The notes: a model not told the origin generated them from the letters alone. Shown: positions 21,961 to 32,645, numbered from the stretch's first letter. The stretch: DNA of 64,000 nt from Ichthyophis bannanicus (GCA_033557465.1 CM066037.1:200817156-200881155), one strand, 5' to 3'. Translations and numbers: made by a program.

Positions 21961-23989
21961 TGCGTGCGTTACTACGTGCATTGGTTTTGTTCTGGGCACT
22001 GTACATTTACATATCCCTGGGTGAATATTGCACCTGGCATTGGTACTACTATCTCTGATTGTGTTGGACTATTACCTATGGGAGCCTGTGGGCATGATCT
22101 GCACGTTACAAACCCCGCTTCCTCATACCTCTGCTACATTTTGCAGCATCAGCATCATGTTTCATATCATCTTCTGCTGCACACACCTCACATCAGGGTC
22201 CATTCACATTCCTTTGGGCAGATATGTCCTCCAGGTGGGGATGTCTCACGCATTTGTAATGCCCCTTCTGTTTAAAGGGATTGTGGAGGGTGTGTGGTCA
22301 GAACGGCACAGACAGAGTCCCTGATTGTCTCTACATCTGGGTGTTATGGGAGGCTATGGGGTGCTTGTGTGTATTGGACAGAGGTACCTCATTGCACCAC
22401 ACAGTCCATCTGCAGGGATTCACAGGGTTGGATTGGAGCAGTCACGCCCATGATGCACTGCACATGCAAATCAGCTGTGTTTAGATGGTCCTATGTTGTG
22501 GGTTCCCCCCCCCCCATCTCCTCAGGCTGATGGTGGTCCTGACCATGTGCAACTCCACAGCAGCTCGCCATAGTAGGGGGAACAGACCATGTGTGGCACT
22601 GCTACAGTGTATCCACAGACAGTCACCTTGTGCGGGTACTGTGACCACCGTGACTTTGAGGTGGGGTGGCCAGCAACAGGTCCACAACACCTTTCATGTC
22701 TGACACACCCCAGGTACCCATCAGTGTGATCTCTGTAGTTCCGTTAGATGCACCGTCGTTACATCGGTGATCTGCTGCATGTCTCACTCATGTGCACCTG
22801 CAGTAATGCATATCTGGTGTTGGTGGCAGCAGTACCGGCGGAAGGGGGGGGGGAGGAGACTTAGGTGACACCACACAACCCCCCCTCCGGGGCTCATGGT
22901 GCAGGACAGGTTCACCTCACTGCAGTGGTAGCTGTAGGGGGGGGCCCATCATCCCTAGTCCTGTTGGGGAGCAGACCAAGCGCTACACATCCATTGGGCA
23001 ATAGTTGACAGGCTTGGGAATGCCCAGATACCCCACAACATTTTCTGACACTCTTCAGCAGCACACCTTCAGCCGTTGCATACTGTGAGGTGTTCCAGCA
23101 CGACACATACTAGCTGCAGACAATCCAGCAGCTAGTCCAGGGTGTATGGTCCTGAATGGGATGCAGGCACCCAGAACAGGGGTGTCAGCATACACACCAA
23201 GCAGATAGGTTAGTGATTTGGCCCCACACAGGGACCCATCAATATCACATGTGAGAACTGCCATAGTGCACTATGGGGGAACCTAGCCCTGCAGTGGTCA
23301 CTGCTCATTCAGGGTGAGTGTGACCTCCCAGCTGGACATGCTATGGCCACCCTATTTGTGCAAGTGGTGGCCAGACACTACAGTGTCTGCGCCATTGCCC
23401 TATGCCTTGTGCTGATGCAGCCAGGTCGGCCACCCTCTATGGCCTATTCCCAGGGTACCTTGCTCCTCATTATGCACATTGGCCGGCCTATACTGGCAAC
23501 AGTGCTAGCACTGAGGGCTGTGGGGGGTTTTTGCCGACACAGCACACTTGATAGTGGGGCACACACTCCCCACACCTATGCCAGCATTGTGTAGCTCTGG
23601 GGTTGTTGGACAGCCCTGCCCACAACAGTGGTCCGGGGCAAAGTGCACATATGCTTAGGGGATGCACAACTGTAGGTGTCACTGCACAGGTTGGTAAACA
23701 CTGACAGACAAGGAACCTGTAGCACACTCCACAGACATCAGAGAGGTTGCTATGCTGCAGCTCACTGGGGGAAAACCTGTACTTAGGCTATGAATTGCTA
23801 TCTGCCAGTGGTCATAGCAACCTTTTGTGGGGTGTGGACCATATTCCGACGTGTATGGTGGCATTACTATGGTATGCAGCTGCTAGTATTGGGAGATGCA
23901 CGCAGAGCACAATGTCCTGAGACCCAAAGGTGGCTTTGGCTGTTGGGCCTGTGGATGCGGGTGTGGATGCCCCTGTTGGCTGCTGCTTT

Positions 23990-24195
23990 ACACCAGGGTT
24001 TCCCAACTCCAGTCCTGGTGTGCCATACACTGTTCAAGTTTTCATGCTGTCCCTCATGGCAGGGCATGAGATACATTTGCAGACCATGGGTGTGGCGCAT
24101 AGACATGTACCACAGGCATCTTGCTCAGAGGCAGTGGGGAGACGGAATGGGTGTTTGGCACTCCAGGGCTGCATTTGGGGGGCTCTGCTATAGGT
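23990..24195. repeat. hAT-like MITE carried within the Harbinger family
   Basis: Imperfect inverted arms of about 55 bp begin cagggtttcccaactccagt and end in the complementary gcatttggggggctctg. The cag-gg-ttcccaac start resembles hAT-type termini. Homologous copies lie at 41127-41338 (inverted) and 51057-51262, each at the equivalent place of a related element, so it was inherited with the family rather than inserted separately. Confidence 0.5.
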
Positions 24196-24330
24196 ATTGG
24201 GTAGGTTTATGGTGTCTGTGCTCTGTGGGGTGGGATGTCGGTGTTATGGGCATGTTTTGGTCATCTGCAAATAAGGTTACATCTGTATTAGGACTTTGCA
24301 ATGGTGGGTAAAATATGCAGTGTGGGTTGG

Positions 24331-24420
24331 CAGGATCCACAGCTGGGACTTCAACCTGTGACCTTCTGTTTTCGGATACAGTGCTTTTGTGCACTGCGCC
24401 ACCATGTTCTCACATAGATG
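24331..24420 (-). repeat. tRNA-like module (right arm, minus)
   Basis: On the minus strand a box-A-like tggcgcagtgc precedes a box-B-like caggttgaagtcc. The same module occurs at 40915-41000 (plus, in the inverted relative) and at 51398-51480 (minus), and a related one at 51850-51935. Confidence 0.5.
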
Positions 24421-24959
24421 GTGCATTCCCTGGTGGTACCTTGACATGTGCCGCCTGCGGCCCTCTGTATCCCCTTCTCCAGCATCTGTCCAGTTGCCAT
24501 TCCAACATGCACGCCATGCTGTTGTGGGACATGTGCCCGCCATAGGCACCCTGTCTGGTGGTTGAGGAAACCATGAACAGCGCTGTTTCACTGTGGGTCC
24601 ATTCCCCTTGTATGGGGACGGTGTTTAGTCCCTTCCACATTTTCTCTCTGTGCTATAAGGCTTACTCGGGGTGGGGGGGGGGGCGCATTGATACCACTGT
24701 TGCCCAACTTGGTTCTTGTTTTTATCCGTTTATTTGGGTCATTCTCAGTGTTTCTGTGCTCTTATGTTGTGTGCACATGTTTCACACATCACTTTTTTGG
24801 GGTTTCTCTGCCTGTGCTTTACATTGCTGACAGCTAAATGGTTTCTCTCCCCTTTAACGGCAGGTTTTCATTCGCGTTGGAATTGTGCTGTGAATTTCAG
24901 CGCGTTAGTGTGAGGGGAGCCTCTCCACGCCCACTCTCCGCCCATTGACCCCTTATCTC

Positions 24960-25132
24960 CGCCCACTCGCCACCTTCTGCGCTGTTTTAACGCGCCGCGG
25001 AGCTTTACGATCGTTAACTACGGTTAACGCACGTAGTATGACGTTAACAGTCGTTGGCGCGTGATTACATGCGTTATACTGCACTTACGATCGTTAACGT
25101 CATACACCGCGCGTTATTCACGTTTACCGCAT
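24960..25132. promoter_or_regulatory. Right subterminal CGTTA/TAACG cluster
   Basis: About eight CGTTA or TAACG pentamers lie in about 140 bp, several as the palindrome gttaac (gatcgttaac, cggttaacgc, gacgttaacag, gatcgttaacg). The block sits immediately inside the right terminal repeat and mirrors the left cluster. Likely recognition sites for transposase or SANT proteins (inference). Confidence 0.55.
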
Positions 25133-25149
25133 TTTAGTAAACATACCCC
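25133..25149 (-). repeat. Right terminal inverted repeat of the giant Harbinger
   Basis: The 17 bases tttagtaaacatacccc are the exact reverse complement of 5820-5836 and are followed by the TAA duplication at 25150-25152, after which the host LINE resumes. Confidence 0.9.
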
Positions 25150-25152
25150 TAA

Positions 25153-26334
25153 GTATTTAAAGGTCTGAATCATATCTCCCCTATCCCTCCTCTCCTCATA
25201 AGGCTTCTGACGCAGGCTCCAAACCATTTTGGTCGCCTTCCTCTGAACAGCTTCCATTCTTTTTACATCTTTTGCAAGATATGGTCGCCAAAACTGAACA
25301 TAGTATTCCAAGTGAGGCCTCACCAGAGACTTATACAGTGGTACTAGTACCCCTTTCTTTCTGCTGGTAATTCCTCTTTGAATGCAGCGCAAAATCCTCA
25401 TGGCTTTTGCCACCGCCTTGTCGCACTGTTTTGCCACCTTGAGATCTACAGAAATAATCACACCAATGTCTTTCTCCTGCTCCATGCATACCAATCTCTC
25501 AACCCTTATCGTGTACATTTCTCTTGGATTTCTGCTACCCAAATGCATGACACTGCACTTCTTCGCATTAAATCTTAATTGCCAAGCATCAGACCATTCC
25601 TCCAGCTTTTGCAGATCCCTCCTCATGTTAAGCACTCCCTCGGAGGAGTCCACTCTGTTGCAAATTTTTGTGTCATCTGCAAAAAGACAGACTTTTCCAT
25701 TCAGTCCTTCAGCAATATCACTCACAAATACATTGAACAGTGCCGGGCCTAGGACCGAACCCTGAGGCACCCTGCTAATCACCTTCCTTTCATCTGAGTG
25801 AGCTCCATTTATCATCATCTTCTGTCGTCTGTCAGTCAACCAATTTCTGTTCCAGTTTACCACCTTGGGACCCATCCCCAAACTACTGAGTTTATTGATA
25901 AGCCTCCTATGAGGGACAGTATTAAAGGCTTTGCTGAAATCCAGGTAGATGACATCCATTGCGTGTCTTTGATCCAGTTCTCTGGTCAGCCAGTCAAAGA
26001 ACTCAATGAGATTACTCTGGCAAGATCGTCCCTCGGTAAAGCCATGTTGCCTCGGATCCTGCAACCCGCCGGTTTTGAGAAAGTTCACTATTCGCTCTTT
26101 CAGGAGCATCTCCATTACTTTTCCCGCCACCGAGGTAAGGCTCAAGGGCCTGTAGTTTGACACTTCTTCCCTGTCACCACTTTTGTGTAGAGGTACGACG
26201 TCAGCCATTCTCCAATCCTGAGGAACCTCTCCTGTTTCCAAGGATCTGTTGAAAACATCCTTTAATGGCCCTGCAAGAACCTCTCTGAGCTCTTTCAGTA
26301 TCCTGGGATGTATCCCATCCAGTCCCATGGCCAT
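25153..26334 (-). pseudogene. CR1-like LINE A, ORF2 reverse transcriptase
   Basis: About 390 minus-strand codons are open. Reverse-transcriptase blocks run in order: GLDGIHPRILKEL, NYRPLSLTSVAGKVME, HGFTEGRSCQSNLIEFFDW, IYLDFSKAFNTVPH (motif A), SRVPQGSVLGPALFNVF, and the catalytic FADDTKIC. The C-terminal SLVRPHLEYYVQFWRPYL and MIQTFKYL follow. The frame runs into the giant Harbinger at 25152 and continues at 5816. The 5' side, with the endonuclease domain, is missing beyond 26334, where another LINE end abuts. The retained catalytic Asp pair suggests only moderate age. Confidence 0.9.
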
Positions 26335-26507
26335 AAGAACATAAGAACATAAGATATGCCATACTGGCTCAGACCAAGGTCCATCAAGCCCAGTATTCTG
26401 TTTCCAACAGTGGCCAATCTAGGTCATACGTACCTAGCAATTTCCCCAAAAGACACAGGTTCCACAATGCTTGTACTGGGTCAAGCATTGATATCCTGGG
26501 TCCCTTC

Positions 26508-29100
26508 TTAATAATGGTTGATGGACCTTTCCTCCAGGAACTTGTGCAAACCTTTTTTAAACCCAGCTACACTAACAGCCTTTACTACATCCTCCGGTAA
26601 CAAATTCCAGAGTTTGATTACACGTTGAGTGAAAAAATATTTTCTTTTATTAGTCTTAAATAGTTTACCCTGTAGCTTCATTGAATGTCCCCTTGTCTTT
26701 CTATATTCTAATAATGTAAACAATCAATCTACGTTTACCCGTTCCACTCCGTTCATTAATTTATAGACTTCAATCATATCTCCCCTCAGCCGTCTCTTTT
26801 CCAGGTTAAAGAGCCCTAACCTTTTTAGCTTTTCTTCATTGGAGTATCCATCCATCCCCTTTACCATTTTTGTGGCTCTTCTCTGAACCTTTTCTAATAA
26901 CGCTATATCCTTTTTAAGATATGGTGACCAGAATTGCACACAATATTCAAGGTGTGGTCTCACCATGGAACGATATAGAGGCATTATAATATCTTTTGTT
27001 TTATTTTCCATTCCTTTCCTTATGATACCTAGCATTCTATTTGCTCTCTTGGCCGCCACTGCACACTGGGCAGAGGGTTTTAACATGTTATCCACAATGA
27101 TGCCTAAATCTTTTTCCTGGGTGGTGGTTCCTAATGTGGAACCTTGCATTGTGTAACCATATTTTGGGTTGTTCTTCCCTAGGTGTATAACTTTGCACTT
27201 GTCCACATTAAATTTCATCTGCCATTTTGATGCCCAGTCTTCCAATTTATCAAGATCCTCTTGCAATTTTCCACAATCCTCTTGGGTTTTAACAACTTTA
27301 AATAGTTTTGTGCCATCTGCAAATTTGATAACCTCACTCGTTATTCCACTTTCCAGGTCATTTATGAATATGTCAAAAAGCAGCGGACCCAGCACAGATC
27401 CCTGGGGTACACCACTATTCACCTTTCTCCATTGGGAAAATTGGCCATTTAGCCCTACCCTCTGCTTTCTATCTTTTAACCAGTTCCTGATCCACAGTAG
27501 TATACTTCCTTCTATCCCATGACTCTTTAGTTTTGCCAAAAGTCTCTGATAAGGGACCTTGTCAAAGGCTTTCTGAAAGTCCAGATACACTATATCAACC
27601 GACTCACCATTGTTCACCTGTTTATTCACACCTTCAAAAAAACATCAGATTAGTAAGACAAGTTCTTCCTTGTCTAAAGCCATGTTGGCTGTTTCCCATT
27701 AGGCCATGACTATCTACATGCTGAGTAATTTTATTCTTTATGATGGCCTTGTCCACTTTCAGTTTTGCAAGTTGTTCTAAAACCTCATCCTCTCTGAATG
27801 GTGTGGTATCTACCTCATTCCCATTTTTATATTTGGGAGTCACAGGTGGTCCTTCTCCAGGATTTTCTTTAGTAAAAACAGAGCAGAAGTATTTGTTTAG
27901 TAATTTCGCTTTATCGATGTCATTTTCCACGAGTCCTTTTCCAGCACTTCTGAGTCCTGCAATTCCACCTCTGATCTTCTTCCTTTCCCGAATATACCTG
28001 AAGAAAGTTTTGTCGCTGCACTTAACATCTTTAGCCATCTTTTCCTCTGCCTTTGATTTTGCTATCCTTATTTCTCTTTTTGTCTCCTTGAGTTTGATCC
28101 TGTGTTCATTTCTGTGTTCTTCTGTTTGCAAGCTTTTGAATTTTGCAAAAGCTGTGTTTTTTGCCCTTATTTGAGCAGCCACTTCTTTGGAAAACCAAAT
28201 AGGTTTCCTTCTCCTCTTGTTTCTTTTTACTTTTCTTACATATTTATCTGTTGCCCCTTTTATTGCCCCTTTTAGTTTAGCCCATTGCAATTCCACTTCC
28301 CTTATCCCCTTCCACCCTGTAAGCTCCTCCTTTAGGTTCTCGGCCATTTTATTGAAGTCAGAGTTTTTGAAGTTTAGGACTTTGAGTTTGCTGTGATTGG
28401 ATTGCACCTTGGCTTTTATCTCAAACCACACCGTATGATGATCACTGTTGCTCATAAGGGCACTCACCCAGACATTAGACACGCTATCACTGATGGTGAG
28501 AACCAAATCCAGCGTTGAGCTTTCCCTGGTTGGTTCCATCACCATTTGTCTAAGTAATGCATCTTGGATAGCGTACACAATTTTTTTGCTTCTTTCCAGA
28601 TTTGCAGAAGGAGTAATCCAATCCACATCGGGTAGAATAAAGTCCCCCAATATGATCGTTTCCCCCTTTGTTGCTATCTTGGCAATATCTATAATCAAAT
28701 CACTATCTATCTCTTCAATTTGAGTCGGAGGTCTGTAGATTACAGCAGTATGGATGACAGTGCCATCTCCTCTTTTCAACATGATCCAGAGCGCTTCTTC
28801 TTTTCCCCATGCACGCTGCATTTCAGTAGCTTTGATATTGTTTTTGACATACAAGGCTACTCCTCCCTCTTTTCCATTTTCTCTGTCTCTTCTGAATAGA
28901 TTATAGCCAGCTATGGCTATATCCCAATCATGCGATTCATTAAACCATGTTTCTGAAATGGCCACAATGTCCAAGTCTTTTTCCACCATTAGGGCTTCCA
29001 GGTCTGGAAGTTTGTTGGCTAAGCTTCGAGCATTTGTGCTCATTGCTTTCCAGCATTTAACTGGCTTGTGTGTATTTTGCATTGATTTTATTCTATTCAC
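26508..29100 (-). pseudogene. LINE B ORF2: AP-type endonuclease and reverse transcriptase
   Basis: The protein nicks target DNA and reverse-transcribes LINE RNA. 29100-27634 carries the endonuclease (STNARSLANKLPDLEALM, AISETWF, ILGDFILPDVDW, NSDHHTVWF). The reverse-transcriptase part begins in the same frame, but about 75 codons covering the PGPDG and NYRPVSLTS blocks are missing between KLKVDKA and IIKNKITQH (near 27742) with the frame kept. A frameshift near 27634 leads to 27629-26724 with VYLDFQKAFDKVP, VNSGVPQGSVLGPLLFDIF and FADGTKLF. The catalytic FADD is changed to FADG, and a stop follows ERVNVD. The last piece, 26723-26508, holds KYFFTQRVIKLWNLLPEDVV. The copy cannot be active. Confidence 0.9.
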
Positions 29101-29213
29101 TTCTTCCCAGTTGTTTTTGATGTGTTGTTTGAAAGTGTGGTTGTTTCTGTTATTCTGCTTTTGCAGGGGGTGACGTCCAGAACTTGACCTTCCCCGTCCG
29201 TCACCCCCTTCTT

Positions 29214-30180
29214 CTAGTTTAAATGCAAATCGACATACTGCCTGAAATTTTCATGTAGGATTCTTTTCTCTGTGACAGAGAGGTGTAGCCCATCAGCACA
29301 GTATAGTTTCTTGTTGGTCCATGTGTTTTCCCAGTCGCCGATAAATCTGAATCCTTCTCGTTTGCACCAGGTCTGGAGCCATGTATTAAAGCTGTTAATG
29401 CGATTTAGCCTTTTTGCCCCCTTACCTAGAACAGATAGAGCTTCTGAGAATGCTACAGTGTTAACAATGGGCTTGAGTTTTTCTTCCAGAGATTGGAAGT
29501 CCTTTTGGACTGTAGAGGCTCTATTTCTAGCCAGGTTATTTGTACCCAAGTGGATGACAACATCAAGTTTGGAGTGTTTGCTTTCCATGCTAAGTACATC
29601 AATAATTTGGTTTGTATTCCTGCCGGCTAAGGAGCCTAGGATGCATTTGACTTTCTTCTCTCCTTTGAACTATGTTCCCAAGTTGGTGTCTCTGATGATG
29701 GAATCTCCAAGTAGTAGTAGTTTTCTGTTTGGTGAGTTTTTCATATTTGTTGCTTTAGCAGGAGATTGGGCATTGACTGACTCCTCTAAGGGCCGTTCAG
29801 TTTCTTTGGATAGGGCATCCTCATTAACCAATGCAGAGAATGCATTATACAGGGATATGTCTTAGTGTATAGGATGTCTCTGTGTCACAGATTGCAATCT
29901 ACCTGAACCCACTGTGATCCATTTGTTCCTAGTGTGTTTGACTCTTTGTGGGAGCGGTGGTGGACTTTGTTCAGTCTGTATCCTAGAAGAGGTGCGCTTC
30001 ATTGCAGTCAGTTCTTCCCTCAGTAGAGACAATTCTTTATGCATGGCAGCCAAGTCTTCTCTTAGTAGAGTCAATTTGTTATACATGGCAGATGACCTTC
30101 GGCACATAGGACATGTTCTTAGCTCCAAATGATTCTTCTGGGAATGAAAGTACCGCAGGTATTGCACTGAATACAAGACA
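29214..30180 (-). pseudogene. LINE B ORF1: zinc-finger, coiled-coil and SGNH esterase protein
   Basis: CR1-type ORF1 proteins carry an N-terminal Cys-rich finger, a coiled coil and an esterase domain. Here the minus strand shows CIQCNTCGTF and LRTCPMCRRSSAM (paired CxxC motifs in two frames), then LREDLAAMHKELSLLREELT, a heptad-rich helix. LLLLGDSIIRDTN follows (esterase block I, catalytic Ser in GDS), then VIHLGTNNLA (the GxN block) and YCADGLHLSVTEK with the D-x-x-H pair. Frameshifts or stops near 30130 and 29660 separate the pieces, so this copy is dead. RNA binding is known for the family, not shown here. Confidence 0.75.
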
Positions 30181-30401
30181 TGATGGTTAAGAGAATGTGG
30201 GTGTATCCCAAGCTATTGGCCACTATATAGGCAATGCAGCCCCAGGGGTGGGTGGGGTGAGGGGAGGGGTGGGCAGGAACCCGTGTCCCTGCCCCAGTAG
30301 GCTTGTACCTGAACTGTGGGCACACTTAGAAGCTGTTTAGGCTACACAAGGAAATCAAGCAGTTTGACTATCCCCAAACGTAATGTAGGACCAGCAATTA
30401 G

Positions 30402-30520
30402 CAATTTTCCCAATACCTAAAGTTTAACCAACCCTTAGTATTCTATATTTGCAATAAAAAAAAAACCAGCAGAGATAAAAAGGAATAAGCTTATCTGTGT
30501 CTTGTACAGCTCTGGCTTTT
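30402..30520 (+). repeat. Direct repeat, copy 1
   Basis: The block from gcaattttcccaatacct to cagctctggctttttca is repeated at 30722-30840 with few changes (an A-run differs in length). The copies are offset by 320 bp in the same orientation. Confidence 0.85.
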
Positions 30521-30721
30521 TCAGACTGGCTGTGACCGGTATGTGAAGCCAGGTGTCTGATGATCTAAAGTAGCCCCTCCTTGGGAGATGCCTTTCAAGC
30601 AGACAATGAACCAGAATTACCCAAAATATACCTTTGTAGGTCTATCAGCCCCCTGTGCAAAGGCCTCTGTTGTTCCCTTGCGAAGTAAGTATTTCTATAC
30701 CAAGTAGCTGATTTTTCTTAC

Positions 30722-30840
30722 AAGCAATTTTCCCAATACCTGAAGTTTAACCAACCCTTAGTATTCTATATTTGCAATAAAAAACCAGCAGAGATAGAAA
30801 GGAATAAGTTTATCTGTGTCTTGAGCAGCTCTGGCTTTTT
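30722..30840 (+). repeat. Direct repeat, copy 2
   Basis: It matches 30402-30520 from gcaattttcccaatacctg through tttatctgtgtcttg to agctctggctttttca. The copies look like a local tandem duplication of about 320 bp whose intervening part has diverged or was never shared. Confidence 0.85.
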
Positions 30841-31370
30841 CATCTTGCGAACAATTGGCCTACTGCTATGGCAATTCACATTCCTAATAGGTCGCCCAGG
30901 TAAATTAACCAACCATTAACAATGAGATCAGACCCACAGCACTGCATCTCCCTTGAGACACCTTATTAATGAGATACTGGAAATCTACTTTGCATTTTCA
31001 CATACTGGAAGTCACTTTAAGGCATTATCTATAACTTTAGCTTTTCCAGGCTAAGCAACTGAAGTGTTCTTTATTTAGGACTACCTTGTTTGAGAACCCA
31101 CAGACTGCAGCTTGTGCAGCACTTGACAGCTTGAATTATCATTGGTATTAATTTTAGAAAAACTCCCCCCCCTCCCACCTCCACGAATTGCTCAGGCAAC
31201 TTGGAAGAAGAATCAAGTAAGAAGCAATTTTTCATGCTTTACCTGAAGAATTTGTATATACTCAAATGTTTTTTAAATCTCATGGATTGAAAATATTAAC
31301 TTTGTGGATCTTTCTGGGAAGGCAAGAAACCACTTGAAAAAGAGATCACTCTTGTGTTATTTACTGTGTT

Positions 31371-31769
31371 TAGTTTACACTTCATTGCAGTCTTTGACAT
31401 TGTTCCTCACTGGCGACTTATAAATAAACTGAGTGTCTTGGAATGAACCCTAAAGTGACTGACTGGGTAAGAAATTGATTGAGTGGGAGGCGATAGAAGG
31501 TAATAGTAAATAGAGTGCATTCTGAAGATGGGGCGTTACCAGTGGTGTGCCACAGGGATCGATCCGTAGTCCTGTTGTTTTAACAGTTCTGTATGTGATA
31601 CTGTAGAAGGTCTATTGAGAAGGTATGTCTCTCTGCAAATGATACCAAAATCTGCAACAGGTGAGACATCATGGAAGGTGTGGATAATAGGTGGAGGGAT
31701 CTAGAAAAGTTTTATAAATGGCCAAGAATTTGGGAGCTATGATCTAAACAATGCCAGGTCATATATTTG
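31371..31769 (+). pseudogene. Degraded CR1-like LINE ORF2, left part
   Basis: Plus-strand sequence resembles the motif-A region (tttgacattgttcctcactgg, giving FDIVPHW), a tail like the WVRNWLSGR block, the VPQGS region (gtggtgtgccacaggg) and a FADDTKI-like remnant (caaatgataccaaaatctgc). It continues at 32541 after the foldback insertion, where CKNPREWYS-like sequence follows YLG in frame. Confidence 0.7.
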
Positions 31770-32526
31770 AAAACACCAAAACCCAGTGGAAAAAGAACCT
31801 ACTATTCAGTGCATTTTTTTGTCGGAATGGCCAGCCCAGTATAGAGGAGGAATGCCTCTCACCACCGTGGCCAGTCCCTTTTAATCATTTAATTTCAAAA
31901 TTTTGTATGGTAAAAAAACAGCTAATACTTAGCGTGTTGAAGAAAACAGGCTGTAAAGTCGCTGTAGCCAACAGTGTGCTAAATACACGACGTGACACGT
32001 TTCGGGGATACCTCCATAAGCCCCCTGCTTCAGGTCAGATCACTGTGCAATAACGTCAGCCTTAAAATCGCTACTGAATAAAGCGGTTTTATAACCCAGG
32101 TTTCCAAGCTAGTTCACTAATCCTGAAGGAGAAACTCCCATCAGGTGTGTCATATACAAAGAGACCAATCAGAAAAAAGAAGGAAGAGGAGCCACCAATC
32201 AGAAACCCCTTCCCTGTCTGAATGGTTAAGAGATGGTATGCCAGTCCAGCTGTTGATTTACGTCGTGTATTTAGCACACTGTTGGCTACAGCGACTTTAC
32301 AGCCTGTTTTCTTCAACACACTAAGTATTAGCTATTTTTTTACCATACAAAATTTTGAAATTAAATGATTAAAAGGGACTGGCCATGGTGGTGAGAGGCA
32401 TTCCTCCTCTATACTGGGCTGGCCATTCCGACAAAAAAATGTACTGAATAGTAGGTTCTTTTTCCACTGGGTTTTGGTGTTTTTGGATTTGATTAGTGCT
32501 CAGGAGGAAGGTTTTTGTGGTGGATT
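31770..32526. mobile_element. 757-bp foldback element with 221-bp inverted repeats
   Basis: The arms 31773-31993 and 32260-32480 are near-perfect inverted repeats of equal length (221 bp), starting acaccaaaacccagtgg and meeting at acgtcgtgtatttagc. The central spacer of about 266 bp contains acgtttcggggatacctcc. The host LINE motif aggtcatatatttg is present on both sides (31756-31769 and 32527-32540), so a 14-bp target duplication is likely. A tail of about 46 bp follows the right arm. No open frame of note; a non-autonomous element of unknown family. Confidence 0.8.
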
Positions 32527-32540
32527 AGGTCATATATTTG

Positions 32541-32645
32541 GGCTGTAAAAACCCAAGGGAGTGGTACAGTATAGGGAGTGAAGGGCTTCAATGTATGAAA
32601 GAAGAGTGGGACCTGTGGGTGATCATAATGAATGATCTGACTAAC
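32541..32645 (+). pseudogene. Degraded CR1-like LINE ORF2, right part
   Basis: This continues the LINE of 31371-31769: ggctgtaaaaacccaaggga encodes the CKNPRE block, followed by EEWDLWVIIMNDL-like sequence. It ends where L2-like sequence begins. Confidence 0.65.

Larger units (their letters stand above)
21961..24959. other. Right non-coding arm of the giant Harbinger
   Basis: No gene is recognised. The plus strand is G- and T-rich, the opposite skew to the left arm. It contains a cccatgatgcactgcacatg core followed by the octamer atgcaaat (22447-22470), a poly-C run at about 22506-22517, a hAT-like MITE (23990-24195) and a minus-strand tRNA-like module (24331-24420). The block ctatgggggaacctagcc ... 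tggtcactgctca near 23270-23310 recurs inverted near 42000 and direct near 50340. Confidence 0.5.
5820..25149 (-). mobile_element. 19.3-kb PIF/Harbinger-type DNA transposon
   Basis: The left end at 5820-5836 (ggggtatgtttactaaa) and the right end at 25133-25149 are perfect 17-bp inverted repeats. TAA at 5817-5819 and at 25150-25152 is the target duplication, matching the TWA preference known for PIF/Harbinger. The host CR1-like frame is continuous across the insertion. The element carries a DDE transposase (minus), a SANT/Myb-like gene (plus) and a second SANT/Myb-like gene (minus), plus long non-coding arms. Known autonomous Harbingers are usually a few kilobases with one transposase and one Myb-like gene, so 19.3 kb and two SANT genes are unusual. 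Frameshifts and a SINE insertion make this copy inactive. Strand is given as that of the transposase. Confidence 0.9.
26332..30190 (-). mobile_element. CR1-like LINE B, near full length
   Basis: The copy runs from a 3' tail made of ataagaac repeats (26333-26356) through the 3' UTR, ORF2 (26508-29100) and ORF1 (29214-30180) to a short GC-rich 5' region. It is almost complete at about 3.85 kb. It shares the 3' UTR with the fragments at 3328-3583 and 33106-33427, and ORF2 with the plus-strand copy at 58.4-61.5 kb. Confidence 0.85.
30191..31370. other. Unassigned stretch with a 119-bp direct repeat
   Basis: No gene is recognised. Apart from the 5' end of LINE B (to about 30330) it holds two copies of a repeat (30402-30520 and 30722-30840, listed separately). 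A short poly-C run, cccccccctccc, lies near 31166. Confidence 0.5.

Noticed and set aside
27169..28723. Plus-strand frames across LINE B
   Set aside because: They are antisense to the endonuclease and reverse transcriptase of the minus-strand LINE.
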